Assembly: GCA_035534455.1 (NCBI GenBank)
Contig: DATLRV010000002.1
Coordinates: forward strand, 1 to 64,000
Direction of reading: 5' to 3'
DNA: 64,000 nucleotides
Source of the DNA: JAJYVT01 sp035534455
GTDB taxonomy: Bacteria; Actinomycetota; Acidimicrobiia; Acidimicrobiales; RAAP-2
This document shows, piece by piece, positions 60,240 to 64,000 of the stretch. Numbering within the stretch: position 1 is the stretch's first letter; each line of letters opens with the position of its first letter. Position numbers and translations under genes: made by a program. The notes beneath the pieces are model-generated. The model was not told the origin of the DNA. It searched no databases and saw nothing but the letters and a program-made list of their open reading frames with translations.

Positions 60240-62162
60240 TCAGATGTCGAGGAAGCGGACGTCCTTCGCGTTGGTCTGGATGAAGTGGCGGCGCAATTCG
60301 ACGTCGTCACCCATGAGGATCGAGCACACGTCGTCGGCGAGCGCCGCCTGCTCGACGTTGATCTGCAACAGCGACCGCTTGGTGGGGTCGATGGTGGTGT
60401 CGCGCAGCTCGTTGAAGTCCATCTCGCCCAGGCCCTTCAGTCGCTGGAAGTCGTGGCGATGGTCGGGGTGCTCGGCGAGGTAGGCGTCCTTGGCGGCGTC
60501 GTCCTTCAGGTACACCTTCTCCTTGCCGACCAGGGTCGAGTACAGGGGAGGCTGCGCCACGTAGACGAACCCGCTCTCGACGAGCGGCTTCATTTGCCGG
60601 AAGAAGAACGTGAGGAGCAGCGTGCGGATGTGGCTGCCGTCGACGTCTGCGTCGGCGAGCACGATCACCTTGTGGTACCGGATCCTGCCGACGTCGAAGT
60701 CCTCGCCGAGTCCGGCGCCGATCGCCGCGATCAGTGCCTGGATCTCGGCGTTCTTGAGCATCTTGTCGATCCGGGCTCGCTCGACGTTGAGGATCTTGCC
60801 CCTGATCGGCAGGATCGCCTGCGTGCGCGGGTCCCGCGCGTCCTTGGCCGAGCTGCCGGCCGAGTTCCCCTCGACGATGAACAGCTCGCACTCGCGCCGG
60901 TCGCGCGACGAGCAGTCGATCAGCTTGCCGGGGAGCCCCGCACCGTCCAGACCCGACTTGCGGCGGGTCAGATCGCGCGCCTGTTGCGCGGCCACCCGGG
61001 CGCGCTGAGCCAGGAGCGCCTTCTTCACCACCTGGTTGGCCTCGGTCGGGTTCTCCTCCATCCACTCGGCGAGCTTCTCGTTGGTCACGCGCTCGACGAG
61101 GGAGCGGATCGAGACGTTGCCCAGCTTGGCCTTGGTCTGGCCCTCGAACTGCGGGTCTTTCAGGCGGACCGACACGATCGCGGTGAGCCCTTCGCGGATG
61201 TCCTTGCCGTCGAGGTTCTCGTCCTTCTCCTTGACGAGGTTGCGCGAGCGCGCGTACCGGTTCGCGACGTTCGTGAGGGCCTTCTTGAATCCCTCCTCGT
61301 GCATGCCGCCCTCGATCGTGGAGATGCCGTTCGCGAACGAGAAGATGCTCTCGTTGAACCCGGTGTTCCACTGGAGGGCGACCTCGACCTCCTGGGTCTC
61401 CTCTGCCTGCTGGTAGGACGCAACCTTGCGGAACAACGACTCCTTGGACGCGTTGAGGTGCTTCACGTAGTCGACGATGCCGCCGTTGTACTTGAAGACC
61501 TCCCTCTTGTCCCCCGAGGGACGCTGGTCCGCGAAGCGGATCTCGAGGCCTCGGTTCAAGAACGCCATCATCTGGAGGCGCTCGGAGATCGTCTGCGCCC
61601 GGAACTCGACCTCTTCGAAGATGGAGGGGTCGGGCCAGAAGGTGACCGTGGTGCCGCTGCGGCCCCGTGGCGCGTCGCCCGTCACCTTGAGAGGGACCTT
61701 GATCTCGCCGCCGTCCACGAATTCCATCACGTGGTGCTTCCCGTCGCGGTCGATCTCGAGGACCAGCCGGGTGGAGAGGGCGTTCACCACCGAGGCGCCG
61801 ACCCCGTGCAGGCCGCCGGAGACCTTGTAGCCGCGCCCGCCGAACTTCCCGCCGGCGTGCAGGGTCGTGTAGACGATCTCGGCCGCCGAGCGGTCCGGGT
61901 ACTGCGGGTGGGGGTCGACGGGGATCCCGCGGCCGTTTGTCTGGACCCGGCATCCGCCGTCCGCGAGCAGCGTCACGTCGATCCGTGTGCACGCGCCCGC
62001 CATCGCCTCGTCGACGGCGTTGTCCACGATCTCGGTCACCAGGTGGTGGAGACCCGTCGGGCCGGTCGAACCGATGTACATCCCCGGGCGGAGGCGGACG
62101 GGCTCGAGTCCTTCGAGGACGGTGATGTCGCTCGAAGTGTACGAACCGTCGTCATGTGCCAC
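60240..62162 (-). CDS. gyrB: DNA gyrase subunit B with altered ATP-site motif
   Basis: A 640-residue gyrase B. The ATPase domain has EIVDNAVDEAMAG (catalytic Glu44, Asn48), HAGGKFGGRGYKVSGG and the GLHGVGASVVNAL lid. The Toprim domain has LFIVEGNSAGSSAKDARDP and VIVLADADVDGSHIRT. In the usual DNGRGIP motif the Asp is replaced: the sequence reads RVQTNGRGIPVD, with Thr75 (codon ACA at 61938-61940) where E. coli has Asp73, the residue that contacts adenine. Everything else looks normal. GTG 62162 follows GAGGAGG. Confidence 0.97.
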   Translation of the reverse strand: MAHDDGSYTSSDITVLEGLEPVRLRPGMYIGSTGPTGLHHLVTEIVDNAVDEAMAGACTRIDVTLLADGGCRVQTNGRGIPVDPHPQYPDRSAAEIVYTTLHAGGKFGGRGYKVSGGLHGVGASVVNALSTRLVLEIDRDGKHHVMEFVDGGEIKVPLKVTGDAPRGRSGTTVTFWPDPSIFEEVEFRAQTISERLQMMAFLNRGLEIRFADQRPSGDKREVFKYNGGIVDYVKHLNASKESLFRKVASYQQAEETQEVEVALQWNTGFNESIFSFANGISTIEGGMHEEGFKKALTNVANRYARSRNLVKEKDENLDGKDIREGLTAIVSVRLKDPQFEGQTKAKLGNVSIRSLVERVTNEKLAEWMEENPTEANQVVKKALLAQRARVAAQQARDLTRRKSGLDGAGLPGKLIDCSSRDRRECELFIVEGNSAGSSAKDARDPRTQAILPIRGKILNVERARIDKMLKNAEIQALIAAIGAGLGEDFDVGRIRYHKVIVLADADVDGSHIRTLLLTFFFRQMKPLVESGFVYVAQPPLYSTLVGKEKVYLKDDAAKDAYLAEHPDHRHDFQRLKGLGEMDFNELRDTTIDPTKRSLLQINVEQAALADDVCSILMGDDVELRRHFIQTNAKDVRFLDI

Positions 62163-62382
62163 GCCGTGCCTCCTCGCCGCGCCCGGGGGCGCGCTCCTTC
62201 GAACCGATCGTCCCGGTGTCCACGACACGACAACCTCGAGAATCGGGCCGGTTCCGTGTCTTTCGCGGACGATCCAGTCTACCCGACGGCCGCAGACGGG
62301 CAGCGTTTTGGGGGGGTCCTCCGCGCCACTTCCGCACGCCGCGCAACGGTCGCGTCACGCTCGCGCGGTGCGCCGCCCGGGC

Positions 62383-62757
62383 TCACCGACCGGGCCGGAC
62401 CACCACCTCGAGGCGGTCGAGCCGCTCCCCCGTCCGCTGTGCGAGGCGTGCGAGGATCTCGGGCGCGAGTGCCCGGACCTGCGTCGCCCACGGGGGCTGG
62501 TCCACCGCCACCACGAGCGTTCCCGCCCCGACACGCAGCGGCCTGGCATGGCGCGCGACGGCCGGGCCGACGAGCTCCTCCCATCGGGAGAAGACCGTGC
62601 CGAGCGCCGCTGCGCTCGGCGGACCCGCGGTCGTCGCCCCACCCGGCGGTCCCGGCGGTCCCGGCGGGCTGAGGCCCGCCACCACGTCGTCCAGGGCCTC
62701 GCCCACGGGCCGGGGCCCCCGGTCCGTCCCCCCCCGCCGGCGACCGGGGCGCGTCAC
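62383..62757 (-). CDS. dciA: DciA family protein (DUF721), predicted helicase-loading factor
   Basis: A 124-residue protein with WEELVGPAVARHARPLRVGA, then GTLVVAVDQPPWATQVRALA and ILARLAQRTGERLDRLEVVV. The C-terminal beta-alpha domain fits DciA, which loads the replicative helicase in bacteria lacking DnaC; it sits between recF and gyrB in many actinobacteria. The N-terminal Gly/Pro-rich stretch is likely disordered. GTG 62757 overlaps the recF stop (GTGA). The 220-base gap downstream holds the gyrB promoter. Confidence 0.88.
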   Translation of the reverse strand: MTRPGRRRGGTDRGPRPVGEALDDVVAGLSPPGPPGPPGGATTAGPPSAAALGTVFSRWEELVGPAVARHARPLRVGAGTLVVAVDQPPWATQVRALAPEILARLAQRTGERLDRLEVVVRPGR

Positions 62758-63872
62758 GCGCGGCGCCCCACGTCGCGCACGTCGACGGCCGCGCCGACGT
62801 CGATGCCGCCGGGAATCGCCGTCGCCGTCGTGAGCAGCGCCTGGCCGTGCGGCAGGTGGCGCACGACCGCACGGCTGCGATCCGGGTCGAGCTCGGAGAA
62901 CACGTCGTCCAAGAGGAGGAGCGGCGGATCGCCCCGGCGCGAGGTGACCAGGCGGTGCAGTCCGAGCCGGAGCGCCAGGGCGAGACTGCGCTGCTCCCCC
63001 TGGGACGCACGGACACGCGCCTCCCGATCGTCGATGCACAGGACCACCTCGTCTCGATGGGGTCCCACGGTCGACGCTGCGCGCCGGACGTCGTCCCGGC
63101 GGCTCTTGGCCAGGGCGTCGGCCAGCGGCCCGTCCCAGCCGGGCACGTAGGTCATGGTCACGACGCGGCGTCCCGACGGTGCGGATGCGAGGGCGGCGTA
63201 GGCCTCGTCGACGAGCGTGCCGGCCTCGGCGAGAAGGGCCCGGCGCGCGTCGGCCACGACCGAGCCGGCGGCCGCGAGCCGCTCGTCCCACACGTCGAGG
63301 GTCGACGCGACATCGGCCCCGAGCCGCCCACCCGCCTGGCGAAGCAGGGCGGCCCGCTGCCGGAGCACCCGGTCCATGGCGTCGAGCTCCGCGGCCACGC
63401 GGTGGTCGACCAGGCGGAGCGACGCGTCGACGAGCTCGCGACGCCGGGCAGGTGGACCCTGCACCAGTGCGAGGTCACCCGGCGTGAACACGGTCACGGG
63501 CACCGTGTCTGCGAGCTCGGCACGCCCGTGCACGGTGCGGTGGTTGACCAGGGTGCGCGTCGCGCCGCTCGCGCGCACCTCGCTCTCGACCAGCAGCGGC
63601 CGCGCGTCGCGTTCGAGCTGCGCGCGCACGATGCCCCGCTCCCGGCCCGTCCGGACCATCGCGTCGCGCGCGGTCGTCCGGAAGGAGCGCTGGGACCCGA
63701 GGTACGCGACCGCCTCGAGCACGGTGGTCTTCCCGGATCCGTTCGGGCCGGTGAGCACCGTCGCGGCGTCGGGGTCCACGTCCAGGCACGCCTCGGCGAA
63801 CAGACGCACGTCGTGGAGCTCGAGACGGCGGAGCCGGGTGCCGGCGCCCTGCGCGGGCGTGATGGCCGTCAT
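62754..63872 (-). CDS. recF: DNA replication and repair protein RecF
   Basis: A 372-residue SMC-like ATPase for recombinational gap repair. LRRLELHDVRLFAEACLDVD is the N-terminal strand set, GPNGSGKTTVLEAVAYLGS the Walker A, ASQGEQRSLALALRLGLHRL the signature, and PLLLLDDVFSELDPDR the Walker B. ATG 63872, ten bases after the dnaN stop. Placement between dnaN and dciA is standard near the origin. Confidence 0.97.
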   Translation of the reverse strand: MTAITPAQGAGTRLRRLELHDVRLFAEACLDVDPDAATVLTGPNGSGKTTVLEAVAYLGSQRSFRTTARDAMVRTGRERGIVRAQLERDARPLLVESEVRASGATRTLVNHRTVHGRAELADTVPVTVFTPGDLALVQGPPARRRELVDASLRLVDHRVAAELDAMDRVLRQRAALLRQAGGRLGADVASTLDVWDERLAAAGSVVADARRALLAEAGTLVDEAYAALASAPSGRRVVTMTYVPGWDGPLADALAKSRRDDVRRAASTVGPHRDEVVLCIDDREARVRASQGEQRSLALALRLGLHRLVTSRRGDPPLLLLDDVFSELDPDRSRAVVRHLPHGQALLTTATAIPGGIDVGAAVDVRDVGRRA

Positions 63873-63882
63873 GAGGGTCGGG

Positions 63883-64000
63883 TCAGGACACGCGCACCGG
63901 CATCAGGAGGTACCGAAAGTCGTCGCGCCCCGCGGCTCGCACGGTCGCGGGCCGCGCCGGGTTGTCCGTCTCGATGAACACCTCGTCGTCGAGGACGGCG
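63883..64000 (-). CDS. dnaN: DNA polymerase III beta clamp, C-terminal end only (cut by window edge)
   Basis: The last 38 codons before TGA 63883-63885 read AVLDDEVFIETDNPARPATV, then RDDFRYLLMPVRVS, the end of a DnaN sliding clamp (final strand YLLMPVR). Its position upstream of recF agrees. Most of the gene, and probably dnaA and oriC, lie right of the window. Confidence 0.95.
   Translation of the reverse strand, partial: AVLDDEVFIETDNPARPATVRAAGRDDFRYLLMPVRVS

Noticed and set aside
62163..62382. oriC or DnaA boxes between dciA and gyrB
   Set aside because: No cluster of DnaA-box-like sequences is visible there; oriC is expected next to dnaA, beyond the right edge of the window.

Overview
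This 64 kb window is high-GC DNA from what is most likely an actinobacterium. It has many GTG starts, GTGA/ATGA gene overlaps, an F420-dependent oxidoreductase, and the order dnaN-recF-dciA-gyrB-gyrA at the right edge. Class Acidimicrobiia is a guess. The right end is next to the chromosomal replication origin: dnaN is cut by the window edge, so dnaA and oriC would lie just beyond 64000.

Layout. (1) 1-5.45 kb is the right end of an integrated conjugative element: relaxase start, ArdC fragment, AbiE toxin-antitoxin pair, degenerate element gene, excisionase, tyrosine integrase, and a tRNA 3'-end attachment site. (2) 5.5-8.7 kb is scarred accessory DNA: a DUF234-type ATPase, a small HTH protein, a second copy of the ~400 bp degenerate gene segment, and a broken ice-binding-protein gene. 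(3) 8.7-9.6 kb is a small stress/membrane operon with CsbD. (4) 10.1-13.2 kb is an unusual four-gene operon of soluble beta-rich proteins: two TULIP-like proteins, one cupredoxin-like protein without copper ligands, one unrecognised protein. (5) 13.3-13.9 kb is a scar where a cupin gene and a LuxR gene have both lost their 5' ends. (6) 14-18.4 kb codes for exported or surface-polymer proteins (phosphodiester glycosidase, CapA, lipoprotein, acyltransferase). (7) 18.6-31.9 kb is mixed metabolism: P450, cysteine-desulfurase-like enzyme, aminopeptidase N, AraC, methyltransferase/HIT pair, YjbR, an HxlR operon with a GNAT-cupin fusion, a cytoplasmic trypsin-like protease, an ABC-F protein. (8) 31.9-40.3 kb is pyrimidine and guanidino nitrogen catabolism. 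(9) 42.2-52.9 kb is a nine-gene histidine-utilisation operon headed by an IclR regulator. (10) 53-57.7 kb holds an HtrA protease, a DMT transporter and a RodZ-like protein. (11) 57.7-64 kb is the gyrase/recF/dnaN cluster.

How the genes work together. In the cytosine block, a permease and a cytosine deaminase would supply uracil. Dihydropyrimidinase and beta-ureidopropionase then take dihydropyrimidine to beta-alanine, and an LLM-family F420 enzyme sits where a reductase would be expected. In the hut block, HutH, HutU, HutI and HutF would convert histidine to N-formylglutamate. No HutG is present, and an M20 amidohydrolase translationally coupled between hutH and hutF is the obvious candidate for the last step. 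Nearby peptidases (M55 and an asparaginase/isoaspartyl-peptidase family enzyme) may supply amino acids.

The most noteworthy signals are the four-gene TULIP/cupredoxin-like operon, the GyrB that lacks the normally invariant ATP-site aspartate, the two degenerate copies sharing one frameshift around the element boundary, and the pathway substitutions in the two catabolic blocks. All identifications come from reading motifs and gene context; no database search was run.
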